A stretch of DNA of 64,000 nucleotides from Pseudobdellovibrionaceae bacterium (GCA_020635075.1 JACKAM010000001.1:62001-126000); one strand, 5' to 3'. Shown: positions 1-8,174, counted from the first letter of the stretch. Numbers and translations: made by a program. Notes: generated from the sequence alone by a model not told the origin.

Positions 1-70
1 GTCGCCCCCCACGTTACCTCACTAACGGGCAAGAGAGTGCTGGGCATTCACTCGCAGGTGGCGAAAGTCC

Positions 71-1198
71 TTATTGTATTTGTGGAAGCTGAAGGGTGAA
101 AGTAAAGCGAGTGCCTTTGCCCTCGGTGGATTCAACAAAAATCGTCCCCGACATTTCATTGATAATCCGATTGACGATGGACAGGCCAAGGCCTGTCCCC
201 TGTCCCGTGGGTTTTGTGGTAAAAAAGGGCTCAAACACCTTTTTTAGGTTTTCTGGGGCAATTCCACAGCCACTATCTTCAATGGTGATCTCGGCACGAT
301 CCACAGTGCGACGACCAAGAACACGAATATATTGAGCATTTTTTTCTGCGGAATCGTCTCTTTCGAGTTTCTTCTCAATGGCATGGACAGCATTGACCAT
401 GAGGTTGATCAAGACTTGTTCCAGTCGGCCATCATCGGCAAAGGCCACCATGCCTTCTTCCAAATTGACTTCAACTTCAATTTTGTTCTTGCGGATCTTG
501 GGAGCCAGCAGATCCAAAACCTCATCGACCACCGGCCGAATCTCCAGAATATCCAATTCCAAATCCGCCGAGTTGGAGCGACTGAGCTTCAGCAATGAGC
601 CAATAAACCCTGAAATGCGATCTGTTTGCTTAATGATGATATCCAGATTCTTTTTCAGGTTTTCGTCACCCTCAGCATCCATCAGCAGCATTTCTGCTCG
701 GCCGCGAATCACGCCGATCGGGGTTCCCACCTCATGGGCCATTCCGCTGGTCAGTACGCCGATGGTTGCCAGACGATCTTGCTGTTCCACCTGGGCCTGG
801 AGATATTTTTGCTCTGTCAGGTCAAGGGCAATGCCCATGTAGCCAAGCACTTCGCCGGATCGTGAGCGATAGGGGGTAACGGTCAGAAGCACCGGCACTT
901 CCTGGCCATCTTTGGCCTTATTGACCAATTCACCCTTCCAATAGCCGATTCGGGGATCCGTAATTTTCGACCACATTTTTTGGTAGAATTGGGAATCTTG
1001 GTGTTCTGAGCGCAAAATACTTGGGGTTTGACCGAGAGCCTCTTGGGCTGAGTACCCATAGGCTCTCGACCAGGCCTCGTTCACGTAAATCAGTCGTCCC
1101 TTGAGGTCTGTCACCATCACGGGTTCACTACAGCTCTGCACACACTGGGCGAAGAGCTGGTCCTGACTGAATAGTTGTGAGATTCCCACCTGATCCAT
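71..1198 (-). CDS. PAS-domain sensor histidine kinase
   Basis: Predicted cytoplasmic two-component sensor kinase; no membrane segment is visible. A PAS domain fills about residues 15-130 (it contains VTDLKGRLIYVNEAW). The phospho-acceptor H-box is MAHEVGTPIG near residue 155. The HATPase domain follows, with an N-box (INLMVNAVHA), a G1 box (DSGCGIAP) and a G2 box (GQGTGLGLSI). The H-box and the RGRAEMLL stretch after it are nearly identical to those of the kinase at 2776, so the two are paralogs. It is divergent from the response regulator at 1402, a likely partner. The start is uncertain: a GTG at 1219 sits directly against GGAGAA, which is too close, and the ATG at 1198 used here has no clear ribosome site. 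The signal sensed is unknown. Confidence 0.88.
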   Translation of the reverse strand: MDQVGISQLFSQDQLFAQCVQSCSEPVMVTDLKGRLIYVNEAWSRAYGYSAQEALGQTPSILRSEHQDSQFYQKMWSKITDPRIGYWKGELVNKAKDGQEVPVLLTVTPYRSRSGEVLGYMGIALDLTEQKYLQAQVEQQDRLATIGVLTSGMAHEVGTPIGVIRGRAEMLLMDAEGDENLKKNLDIIIKQTDRISGFIGSLLKLSRSNSADLELDILEIRPVVDEVLDLLAPKIRKNKIEVEVNLEEGMVAFADDGRLEQVLINLMVNAVHAIEKKLERDDSAEKNAQYIRVLGRRTVDRAEITIEDSGCGIAPENLKKVFEPFFTTKPTGQGTGLGLSIVNRIINEMSGTIFVESTEGKGTRFTFTLQLPQIQ

Positions 1199-1401
1199 CA
1201 CTGGAGGTAAATAACACACTTCTCCAAAATTGACCTAATTTTTACACGGTCTTTTTTGGCACAAATCCTGCTGTTCTTTCAGGTATGCCGCCCTGAAATC
1301 GAACCCGGAACGCATGGGGGGAGGATGAGGGGACAAAGAGACGAACACCGCAGGGGCAAGAGGGTAAAATTGTCTCGCGGGACCAGGAACAGGTGTAGAA
1401 A

Positions 1402-1806
1402 ATGGCTGCCAGGGTGAAAACCGACAAACACATCATGGTCGTGGAAGATGACGCGGCTATGCAGGAGCTGATCAAAGAGTTCCTGGAAGGGCGGGGATTC
1501 CGCTTGAGTGTATTTCGTTCGGCATTGAAGGCCTTGGAGGCTCTTAATGCGGCAGCAAAAGGAGGGATTCCTCCGGTTGATCTGGTCATTTCTGACATCA
1601 ATATGCCGCAGATGGACGGTTTTGAATTCCTCCAGTTGGCTCAACAGACGATGCCTGAGGTCCCTGTCATATTGATTACAGCCTTTGGCAATCGGGTCAC
1701 TGAAAAGGCAGCCCTTCAAGAGGGGGCTGTGGCCTACTTGAACAAACCATTTTCTCTGGCCGAGCTCCACCAGGTGGTCTCGTCCCACGTGACGGCGACG
1801 GCTTAA
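1402..1806 (+). CDS. Single-domain response regulator (CheY-like receiver)
   Basis: A 134-residue receiver domain with no output domain. Visible features are the acidic pair E15-D16-D17, the phospho-acceptor D65 in VISDINMPQMDG, the T93 position in LITAFG and the conserved K115 in LNKPF. Family knowledge: such stand-alone receivers act by protein-protein contact or in phosphorelays. It lies divergent from a PAS kinase and upstream of a second kinase at 2776, so either could phosphorylate it. This pairing is inferred from position only. Confidence 0.9.
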   Translation: MAARVKTDKHIMVVEDDAAMQELIKEFLEGRGFRLSVFRSALKALEALNAAAKGGIPPVDLVISDINMPQMDGFEFLQLAQQTMPEVPVILITAFGNRVTEKAALQEGAVAYLNKPFSLAELHQVVSSHVTATA

Positions 1807-1994
1807 AACCCAATTCTTTCCTAGATTTAGAACACATTAAGATCTCAGTCTTGTGTTGCTCCTGTCCCCATGAATGGGCCATAATTTCCCATCTATGTGG
1901 CTCCATTTGATTCAGATCGAATTGAAGGGCGAGCCGTACCTCCATTTGGTGGTACAAAACTTGAAATCTAGTCGCCGATAAGGAAGGAGGCTGT

Positions 1995-2297
1995 ATGTTT
2001 AATATAATAAGCGAAGACTTTGACCTGACCCCTGCCATTCGTGAAGGGATCAAAGAAAAGGTGGATCAAGTAAATGAACACCTGAGGAAGGAGCACTCCG
2101 TCTCCGTATACCTCTCCAAGACAAGTGATCAGCTCTTTACGGTCAGAATGAATGTTCGACTGGGCAAAAAAAACATCACCAGCTCGGATACGGACCGGGA
2201 CTTTTACGCGGCTCTTGCCAAAGCTAAAGACCACCTGATCCGTCAGGTTGATCGTCGCAACAAAAAGCGCATTGCCATGCGCCACCGTCAAAACTAA
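1995..2297 (+). CDS. hpf: Ribosome hibernation promoting factor, short form
   Basis: A 100-residue protein of the HPF/YfiA (RaiA) family, which binds the 30S decoding region and inactivates ribosomes in poor conditions. The sequence shows the family pattern: N-terminal FNIISEDFDLTPAIREGIKEK, a middle segment with VRMNVRLGKKNITS, and the helix DRDFYAALAKAKDHLIRQVDRRNKKR that carries the basic rRNA-contacting residues. It has no C-terminal dimerisation domain, so it is the short type. A strong ribosome site (AAGGAAGGAGG) precedes the ATG. It is followed after 12 bases by the CBS gene and then a kinase, which suggests one stress-related transcript. Confidence 0.88.
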   Translation: MFNIISEDFDLTPAIREGIKEKVDQVNEHLRKEHSVSVYLSKTSDQLFTVRMNVRLGKKNITSSDTDRDFYAALAKAKDHLIRQVDRRNKKRIAMRHRQN

Positions 2298-2309
2298 GGG
2301 GAACCAAGC

Positions 2310-2774
2310 ATGTCCACTGTGGAAACAATTACTGAGGGGAAATTCGCCCCCCAAGTGAAGGACTTAATGACCAAAGACGTCTTCACACTCTTTGAAGACG
2401 ATAATATTAAATTTCTCAAAGATCTGATGAAGTGGCAGAGGATCCGTCATGTACCGGTCGTCAACCAGGATAACGTTCTGGTCGGCCTCGTCACCCATCG
2501 GGATTTCCTCAAAGCCGCCATTTCGCGTCTGGCCCAGGTTGAAGAGTCTGATGAAAGCTCTCTTTATCGGGAAATTCCTGTTTCTGAGGTGATGAGAAAG
2601 AACGTGACAACAGTTCATGCCGACACCCCTTTGGCCAAGGCAGCTGAGTTGATGTTCACGCAAAAATATGGATGTCTGCCGGTGGTGGAGAGTGGCCGTC
2701 TGGTTGGCATTATCACCGAAGCTGACTTTGTCCGTTCTTTTTATGAATGGAATGTGAATTTCACGGAGTCCTAA
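2310..2774 (+). CDS. CBS-domain pair protein
   Basis: A 154-residue protein made almost entirely of two CBS motifs, about residues 15-75 (VKDLMTKDVFTL ... VLVGLVTHRDFL) and 90-150 (VSEVMRKNVTTV ... LVGIITEADFV). Family knowledge: tandem CBS domains bind adenosine nucleotides and often regulate a partner. The RBS is AAGGGGAACC before ATG. It lies between hpf and a histidine kinase whose GTG start follows one base after this stop, suggesting translational coupling. A role as nucleotide-sensing accessory to hpf or the kinase is inference. Confidence 0.85.
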   Translation: MSTVETITEGKFAPQVKDLMTKDVFTLFEDDNIKFLKDLMKWQRIRHVPVVNQDNVLVGLVTHRDFLKAAISRLAQVEESDESSLYREIPVSEVMRKNVTTVHADTPLAKAAELMFTQKYGCLPVVESGRLVGIITEADFVRSFYEWNVNFTES

Positions 2775-2775
2775 G

Positions 2776-3516
2776 GTGAAGAAATCTGGTCGCAAGCAGG
2801 ATTCCATTGAGGCCCAGCTGCTTTTGCAGGATCGTCTGGCGTCGGTGGGATTGCTGGCAGCCGGTCTGGCCCACGAAATGGGCACCCCATTGGGGACCAT
2901 TCGTGGGCGGGCGGAAATGTTGCTCGCCAGGCATGACCAGGGAGAGGATGGTGATTCTTTAAGGGCTATCCTCGGGCAGGTGGATCGGGTGGCTGCTCTT
3001 CTGCAAACACTAGTTCGATTTTGTGCATCTGCGGACCCGAGTGAATTTACCTCGGTCTCTGTTCGCAGGGCGACGGAGGAAGTCATCGAACTGGTGCGTT
3101 CCGAGTGTGAATCCCACGACATTAAAGTGACCTGCGTGGTGCCAGATGAAGCCCAAGTGTTTGGTACTTTGGCTCACTTGGAACAGATTCTGGTCAATTT
3201 ACTGGTAAATGCCATTCAGGCTATGGAAGAGTGCGGCGATACAGTATCCAAGGAAATTCGCATTTCGGCGGAGAAGTACGAGGATGAGTGGGTTTTGCGG
3301 GTGACTGATTCCGGACCAGGAATTCCAGCTCACATTCAGACAGAAATTTTTCGCGCCTTTTACACCACTAAAGAAATCGGTCGTGGCTCTGGCTTGGGCC
3401 TGACCATTTCGGCGAAATTGGTCGACGAGCTTGGTGGTAGGATTCACCTCAGTGAGTCCGGTTCTGACGGCACGACCTTTGACCTCTACTTTCCAGTATA
3501 TAAAAATAAGTCTTAG
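2776..3516 (+). CDS. Soluble sensor histidine kinase
   Basis: A 246-residue kinase without a recognisable sensor domain. Its H-box LAHEMGTPLG (H33) lies close to the N terminus and is followed by RGRAEMLL as in the paralog at 71-1198. The HATPase part has an N-box (LVNLLVNAIQAM), a G1 box (DSGPGIP), an F-box-like EIFRAFYTTK and a G2 box (GRGSGLGLTI). It starts with GTG one base after the CBS stop codon, with GGAG inside the upstream gene. Since it lacks its own input domain, the adjacent CBS protein could provide sensing; this is inference. Confidence 0.87.
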   Translation: MKKSGRKQDSIEAQLLLQDRLASVGLLAAGLAHEMGTPLGTIRGRAEMLLARHDQGEDGDSLRAILGQVDRVAALLQTLVRFCASADPSEFTSVSVRRATEEVIELVRSECESHDIKVTCVVPDEAQVFGTLAHLEQILVNLLVNAIQAMEECGDTVSKEIRISAEKYEDEWVLRVTDSGPGIPAHIQTEIFRAFYTTKEIGRGSGLGLTISAKLVDELGGRIHLSESGSDGTTFDLYFPVYKNKS

Positions 3517-3537
3517 TATTTAGCACTGGAGATTTTC

Positions 3538-4383
3538 TTGCTGCATAGTCTCCCCTTGGTGGAATGGACTCACGGTGAATGGACCATCAAAGGCTCAACC
3601 ATCGCTGGAATCGGGACTTGTTATTTGATACCAGGTCTTAACGTGGCATTTGACGTTGCACAGGGGCTTCCTCAATTTATTGGCGTGTCTCGACTGTTTA
3701 TCACTCATGGGCACATGGATCATGCCTCTGGTATTCCCTATTTGATTTCACAAAGAGGTCTGGCCCATTTGTCCGCACCCGAGTTTTATATGCCGTCGCA
3801 CATGGTGGCTCCGATGAAGCAAATCATGGCGACGTGGGAGCAAATGGAGGGCCATCAATATCAATTCCACTTCAATTCGGTCAAACCGGGCGAGGCTATT
3901 CCCTTGCGAGCCGACTTGGTAGTGAGGCCTTTCGAGGCCCACCATCGAATTCCCGCGCTCGGTTATACGCTGTTGAGGAGAAAAAAGCGACTGAAGGCTG
4001 AGTTTGCCGAATTAAAGGGTAAGGAGATCCGTGAGTTGCGCAAAAGCGGTACTGAGGTGGAGGAGAATTGGGAAGAGCCTGAGGTGAGCTTTTCAGGTGA
4101 TTCTCGCATCGAATTTTTTGACAATAACGAGTTGGTCCGCAGGAGTCGTATTCTGTTCATGGAAGTCACCTATATTGACGATCGCAAGTCGGTGGAAAAT
4201 GCCAGGGATTGGGGTCATGTTCATTTGGATGAGCTTCTTCCCCGCTTGGACCAATTTGAGGGTGAGAAGATCGTGATCACTCACCTTTCCAGTCGCTACA
4301 GTGTCAATGAGTGCATCAAAATTCTCGATCAGAGGGTTCCGAGTCATTTGCGGTCCAAAGTTGATGTCTTTCCCCAAAGTTAA
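3538..4383 (+). CDS. Metallo-beta-lactamase fold hydrolase, RNase Z-like
   Basis: A 281-residue MBL-fold protein. The zinc-binding signature THGHMDHASG (H57, H59, D61, H62) is intact; further candidate ligands are the D of SFSGDSRIEF and the H of VITHLSSRY near residue 255. The arrangement resembles the tRNA 3'-processing (RNase Z/ElaC) branch, but the protein is short and has a charged insertion at about 140-180, so another substrate is possible. The TTG start is chosen because GGAG precedes it at proper distance and no ATG lies nearby upstream. It reads on toward the RNA ligase gene 13 bases downstream. Confidence 0.78.
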   Translation: MLHSLPLVEWTHGEWTIKGSTIAGIGTCYLIPGLNVAFDVAQGLPQFIGVSRLFITHGHMDHASGIPYLISQRGLAHLSAPEFYMPSHMVAPMKQIMATWEQMEGHQYQFHFNSVKPGEAIPLRADLVVRPFEAHHRIPALGYTLLRRKKRLKAEFAELKGKEIRELRKSGTEVEENWEEPEVSFSGDSRIEFFDNNELVRRSRILFMEVTYIDDRKSVENARDWGHVHLDELLPRLDQFEGEKIVITHLSSRYSVNECIKILDQRVPSHLRSKVDVFPQS

Positions 4384-4396
4384 GGTGGTTGGCGAA

Positions 4397-4984
4397 ATGG
4401 AACCTAAAAAGCGACTGTTCTTTGCCATTCAACCGGAAGGCCTCAAAGACTCCCCTGAAATTCAGACTCTCGTCAAAAAGTTGCGGATTGGCGTTGATCG
4501 CCGAGGCTGGGAGGTCAAGTGGACTCCTGATGTGAACTGGCATTTTACTTTGAGCTTTGTTGGTGAGACAGAGGAGGAAAGAGTACCAGAGATGTTGGAT
4601 ATCCTAAAAAATGTGGCGGAGCATGGCGCCCATTTTAATCTCCCCCTAAAGGGAGTAGGGGCTTTTCCCTCGGAAAGGGAGGCTCGCGTCTTGTGGGTGG
4701 GGGCTCCTGCCAAACGATCTTTGGTGGAGCTGCAACAGACGTTGGCGGGTGAGTTGGAAAAACGGGGTTTTCCCATCGACGAGAGAGGCTACAGGCCCCA
4801 CCTGACCGTGGGTCGATTGCGCAACCCTAAAGGCGTTGGCGATCTCATTTCCCCCTTTGTGCGCAATAAATTTGGTGAGTTTCAGGTTACCGAGATTTTG
4901 CTCATGGAGAGCGTTCAGGCCCGATTTTTCCCAGTCTACAAGATCCTCGCCCGCGAACCCTTGATGGGTCTTGTCTCAGAATGA
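4397..4984 (+). CDS. thpR: RNA 2',3'-cyclic phosphodiesterase / 2'-5' RNA ligase (ThpR family)
   Basis: A 195-residue member of the 2H phosphoesterase superfamily. Both catalytic HxT motifs are visible: H49 in WHFTLSFVG and H136 in RPHLTVGRL, each followed by the expected beta strand. The N terminus KKRLFFAIQPEG is typical of ThpR (LigT). The ATG at 4397 is chosen over in-frame upstream ATGs because it follows the previous stop and has AAGGTGG at the right spacing. With the RNase Z-like neighbour it forms a probable RNA-processing pair. Confidence 0.87.
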   Translation: MEPKKRLFFAIQPEGLKDSPEIQTLVKKLRIGVDRRGWEVKWTPDVNWHFTLSFVGETEEERVPEMLDILKNVAEHGAHFNLPLKGVGAFPSEREARVLWVGAPAKRSLVELQQTLAGELEKRGFPIDERGYRPHLTVGRLRNPKGVGDLISPFVRNKFGEFQVTEILLMESVQARFFPVYKILAREPLMGLVSE

Positions 4985-5111
4985 GATTGTGTCGTATTTT
5001 GCGACAGCTGTTTAGCCTAATGAAGGCATTTCTTCCTTAAATCCAACTAGTTAGCCCTCAGTTGGTCTCCTGATTTGCAGTATAAAGGTGTACGAATTGT
5101 TTTGGGTGGTT

Positions 5112-5128
5112 CAGGTCCTTCGGACCTG
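5112..5128 (+). other. Short hairpin in the leader of the 5150 gene
   Basis: CAGGTCC, a TTC loop and GGACCTG form a perfect 7-bp stem just upstream of the ribosome site (GGAGGG, 5141-5146). It has no U-tract, so it is unlikely to be a terminator. A role in transcript stability or translation is only a possibility. Confidence 0.5.
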
Positions 5129-5149
5129 GCGTGAGTTTCGGGAGGGATA

Positions 5150-6295
5150 ATGAAGTCACGATCTGCGGGTGTTCCCAATATCGCATATTTGGCATTGATA
5201 CTTTGCTTGGCCTTGCTTGTCAGCCTCAGCATGGGTTGTAGCAAGCAGGGGAAGGATTTTTCTCAGGAAAACCAGAGTTCTTCGGCCCCACCAGACAATG
5301 GCAAGGTGGCCACACTGGTCTTCTCCACAACGCCCAATGGGGCGGGAGCGACCACCTTTCGCCTCACAGACACTATTTACGGACGCATCCTCAACAGTGG
5401 GCCCGGTGCTTCCGGTTGCGCCGAGACCTTTGGCGTTAATGATGGGTTTTGTCAAACTCCGAGCAACTACACGTCTATGCCGAACAGCGATTGGACCTTT
5501 GATAATTTAACCAATGAATGGACGGCCACATTTTCTGCGGGGATTTTCAAAGAGGGAACCCACAAGCTTTATTGGAAAAACCAGGGGACGAGCAAGGCTG
5601 GATTTGTTTCCATTCAGGTGTTGCCTGCTGACAAGCCTTTGATGGTGGCGGTTGAATTCCCTTACAACAAACCGGAAACCACTTATTACCCCTACGAGGC
5701 CATTTACTTCCAAGTGGCCCAGGCGCCAAAAACCGGATCTCAGGGCTGTGCTGAGGTGGTCGGGACACAAGATGGCTATTGCTCGACTCCGACGAACTGG
5801 ACGGATATGCCGGCCAATGGTTGGACCTACTCGAACACTCTTCAGCGATGGGAATTGTTGCTCAAGCCAGGTGAGTTTCCCCAGGGGGCTTATCGATTGT
5901 TTTGGAAGAACAAGAACACCAATGCAGTCAGTGATCCAATCATTATCACCATTGCCGCCGATGCAGGGCCGACAATCGTATTTTCCAAAACTCCTTTTGG
6001 ATCGGCCGACACCAACTTTAAAACCAGTGACACCATTTATGGGTATATCATCAACGGTGACCCTGCCAATTCAAAGGCTTGTGCCGAAGTCAAAGGTGAA
6101 AGCGATGGCTTTTGTAACAATCTTTCAGCCTGGACAGCCATGCCCAACGCGGATTGGACCTATAGCCAAACCAATCTGAGGTGGGAGGCCACCTTTGCTC
6201 CTGGCCGATTTTCCCCGGTGGAATTCACCGGCTGGTGGAGAAACGTGACCACCGGTAACAAGAGCGCCGGGAGTACGGTCAAAATCACCGAATGA
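5150..6295 (+). CDS. Lipoprotein with three copies of an unrecognised ~115-residue domain
   Basis: A 381-residue exported lipoprotein: hydrophobic signal segment, then a lipobox-like SMGC at about residue 30. The mature part consists of three repeats (about 50-155, 165-270, 275-381). Shared pattern per repeat: a start like FSxTPxGxxxTxF, then CAExxGxxDGxC with two conserved cysteines, W/Y-T-x-MP, DWTYS, RWE-x-x-F-x-PG-x-F and a final W(R/K)N. The constant cysteine pair suggests one disulfide per repeat. I do not recognise the domain. The RBS GGAGGG precedes the ATG. Surface or periplasmic binding is a guess. Confidence 0.85.
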   Translation: MKSRSAGVPNIAYLALILCLALLVSLSMGCSKQGKDFSQENQSSSAPPDNGKVATLVFSTTPNGAGATTFRLTDTIYGRILNSGPGASGCAETFGVNDGFCQTPSNYTSMPNSDWTFDNLTNEWTATFSAGIFKEGTHKLYWKNQGTSKAGFVSIQVLPADKPLMVAVEFPYNKPETTYYPYEAIYFQVAQAPKTGSQGCAEVVGTQDGYCSTPTNWTDMPANGWTYSNTLQRWELLLKPGEFPQGAYRLFWKNKNTNAVSDPIIITIAADAGPTIVFSKTPFGSADTNFKTSDTIYGYIINGDPANSKACAEVKGESDGFCNNLSAWTAMPNADWTYSQTNLRWEATFAPGRFSPVEFTGWWRNVTTGNKSAGSTVKITE

Positions 6296-6313
6296 GTTGG
6301 TGCGTCACAATGG

Positions 6314-6333
6314 CAGGGGGCTTCGCCCCCCTG
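6314..6333 (+). terminator. GC-rich hairpin after the repeat lipoprotein
   Basis: CAGGGGG, a six-base loop and CCCCCTG form a strong stem 20 bases after the stop of the 5150 gene. There is no run of T after it, so it could be a weak or Rho-assisted terminator or a 3' stability element. Confidence 0.45.
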
Positions 6334-6424
6334 TAACAATGTCATTTTCCATTATTAGGTTGATCTATTCTGGGCCCTCTCATAGCTGTTGAGCTGAGTT
6401 CTTGCAGTGCTTAGGGGGTTCCTA

Positions 6425-6772
6425 ATGGGGCTTATGAGAATATTGGCGAGTGTGTCTGTCGTCTTCCTTCTTTTCTCCGCTCAGGCGGGGGAATTTTCCA
6501 AGATTGATCAAGTGGTTCGCGACACGATTGTGGATGCCTACTCCCAGGGGTGGGAAGATGACCGGTTCAACATGTCTCCTGATGACATTTGGGCACTGGA
6601 GATCGATCCGGAGAATGCTGACGGCTGCTTGGTCACGGTTACTGGTTTGGCCAAGAAGCCTGGCTACTGGGGAAGTCAGACCGCCCGTTTTTGGGTTTGC
6701 GTCACTCGCGATGAGGCTGGAACTGGATACGAGGGCGAACTCCTCGACGACGACATTATTGCCGACGAGTAA
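6425..6772 (+). CDS. Small secreted protein of unknown function
   Basis: A 115-residue protein with a clear signal peptide (MGLMRILASV then a hydrophobic run ending at about AQAGEF). The mature part is acidic with two cysteines (DGCLVTV, WVCVTRDE) that could form a disulfide, and ends in an acidic tail (ELLDDDIIADE). The ATG at 6425 is preferred over an upstream GTG because AGGGGG lies six bases before it. No family recognised. A strong inverted repeat follows at 6829. Confidence 0.7.
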   Translation: MGLMRILASVSVVFLLFSAQAGEFSKIDQVVRDTIVDAYSQGWEDDRFNMSPDDIWALEIDPENADGCLVTVTGLAKKPGYWGSQTARFWVCVTRDEAGTGYEGELLDDDIIADE

Positions 6773-6828
6773 ATTGCTCTGGCCGAGTAATTATAGACGT
6801 CAACTGTTGCCACTCTACTCCAGTCCAG

Positions 6829-6852
6829 TACTGAGGACATCTGTCCTCAGTA
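6829..6852 (+). terminator. Perfect 11-bp inverted repeat
   Basis: TACTGAGGACA and TGTCCTCAGTA with only two bases between them lie 57 bases after the stop of the 6425 gene and 80 bases before the next start. A pyrimidine-rich TCTTCCTT follows, which is a weak U-tract. It is probably a terminator; a dyad operator for the 6932 gene is an alternative. Confidence 0.55.
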
Positions 6853-6931
6853 TCTTCCTTGACCATTGGGTCTTCGATTGATCATGACCGATGGCCTCTT
6901 TAGTTTATTGAAAATAACTGAGGAGGATATC

Positions 6932-7423
6932 ATGACTAAGATTTTAACTCTCTTATGCGTAATCGCCCTAAATGCTCCCGCTATTGCTGAAGTGAAGACC
7001 ATGTCCTTTACCCCGGGTGTGTATAGTGGCGAAGGGATTCTCAGCAAGTCGGACTTCGGTCCCATCCCGTATCTCCTCACTTTGACCATCGGGACCTCGG
7101 GAAGCATTCGTCGTGTGCAAAGTCTCAAAGACGGGACAGTGATTTCCGATTCCCTTTGGCAAATTGTTTACGCCACTCAGGGTGGGGCCTTTCACTTCGT
7201 GGACCCAAATGGGGTGACTGTTGGCAATGGATTTTGTGGTAGTTTGGAGCACTGTCGGTACAATTTTGTCTACGATGATCCGGACCGAGGAGTGCAGGTA
7301 TTTATCACCGAGGACTTGGTGCGAACCGACGATCGTTGGTCACGCAAGGGCCGGGTCTTTAAATCTGGTGCGACACGGGAGACCTTGGAAGAGTGGTCTG
7401 AGGTCTTGGTTAAAAATCCATAA
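6932..7423 (+). CDS. Secreted protein sharing a domain with the adjacent HTH protein
   Basis: A 163-residue protein: a signal peptide (MTKILTLLCVIALNAPAIA) and one domain of about 140 residues. That domain aligns almost end to end with the C-terminal domain of the cytoplasmic HTH protein encoded next (GxYxGEG, LKDGTVISDS, WQIVY, FHFVD, VxxGNG, RKGRxFK, RETLxEW all shared). The ATG at 6932 follows AGGAGGA at ideal distance, which rules out the upstream in-frame ATG. No known family recognised. Two cysteines (FCGSLEHC) occur only in this exported version, consistent with a disulfide outside the cytoplasm. Confidence 0.82.
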   Translation: MTKILTLLCVIALNAPAIAEVKTMSFTPGVYSGEGILSKSDFGPIPYLLTLTIGTSGSIRRVQSLKDGTVISDSLWQIVYATQGGAFHFVDPNGVTVGNGFCGSLEHCRYNFVYDDPDRGVQVFITEDLVRTDDRWSRKGRVFKSGATRETLEEWSEVLVKNP

Positions 7424-7449
7424 AACCTGGGTTCCCTCTCTTGCCATGG

Positions 7450-7475
7450 GGCGGAATTCGTTGAAGAATTCCGCC
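7450..7475 (+). promoter_or_regulatory. Perfect 10-bp inverted repeat before the HTH gene
   Basis: GGCGGAATTC, six bases, then GAATTCCGCC. It ends 18 bases before the GTG start of the HTH protein and begins 26 bases after the previous stop. Without a U-tract it is more likely an operator or a translational hairpin than a terminator. Autoregulation by the HTH protein is an inference. Confidence 0.5.
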
Positions 7476-7493
7476 TAAGCGGGAGAGACCAGG

Positions 7494-8174
7494 GTGGAAA
7501 AAGAGAGTCATGATGAATTCAGGCAACTCCTACAGGAGGAGTTGGACCGACGTATTAGTAAGAATCCAAGGTATTCCCTTAGAGCTTTTGCTGCCGCCCT
7601 CCAGGTGGACTCATCCCTGCTGTCAAAGATACTCAACAACAAACGAGCCATTAGTCTTTCCATGGCTGAGCACCTTATTGGTCGTCTGAATTTACCTCCT
7701 GGGAAGGCCGCTCAGTTGACGGCGAGCCATCGCCCAGAGCAACCGGTCATCCAGCATTTTGAGTCTGGAATTTACTTTGGTGAGGGCCTATGCACCAAGT
7801 CTGAGTCGGGTCCCTTCCCTTATGATCTTTGGTTGACGATCGAAGAAAGTGGTCGCATCACCAGATTGCAGAAGCTTAAGGATGGTACAGTTATTTCGGA
7901 CTCTGAGTGGCAGATCGTCTATCCAACCCATGGGTCGTCCTTTCACTTTGTCGACAAGGATGGAGTGGTGATTGGCAACGGCATGGTAGGTGACGATCAC
8001 TACATTCGCTACAGTTTTCACTACAGTGATCCGGCATTTGAAGGGCTGACTTTTTTCATTGAAGAGGACATCATCCGCGAAGGGGAATCCCTTCACCGGA
8101 AGGGGAGGATGTTTAAGCCTGGCTCGGGCAGGGAGACCCTTCAGGAGTGGCGGGAGACTCTGAGCAGAGTCTAG
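7494..8174 (+). CDS. TIGR02147-like HTH protein fused to the domain of the neighbouring secreted protein
   Basis: A 226-residue cytoplasmic protein. Residues 5-75 (EFRQLLQEELDRR, YSLRAFAAALQVDSSLLSKI, NKRAISLSMAEHLIGRLNL) match the N-terminal HTH of the TIGR02147 family common in Bdellovibrionota and Fibrobacteres. The usual C-terminal half of that family is absent. Instead residues about 90-226 carry the domain found in the secreted protein encoded just upstream. The start is GTG at 7494 after GGGAGAG; the nearby ATG is out of frame. One plausible reading is a regulator whose sensor half mimics the exported protein. Family assignment of the HTH is fairly secure, function is not. Confidence 0.8.
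   Translation: MEKESHDEFRQLLQEELDRRISKNPRYSLRAFAAALQVDSSLLSKILNNKRAISLSMAEHLIGRLNLPPGKAAQLTASHRPEQPVIQHFESGIYFGEGLCTKSESGPFPYDLWLTIEESGRITRLQKLKDGTVISDSEWQIVYPTHGSSFHFVDKDGVVIGNGMVGDDHYIRYSFHYSDPAFEGLTFFIEEDIIREGESLHRKGRMFKPGSGRETLQEWRETLSRV

Noticed and set aside
1..70. Possible gene fragment at the left edge
   Set aside because: Only 70 bases after the kinase stop with no recognisable coding or RNA feature.
1930..1975. Sigma-54-like TGGTACAAAACTTGA before hpf
   Set aside because: The spacing is right but the invariant -12 GC is GA, so it is not counted as a promoter.
5070..5090. TTGGTCTCCTGATTTGCA before the 5150 gene as a sigma-54 promoter
   Set aside because: GG and GC are one base too far apart; sigma-54 spacing is strict.
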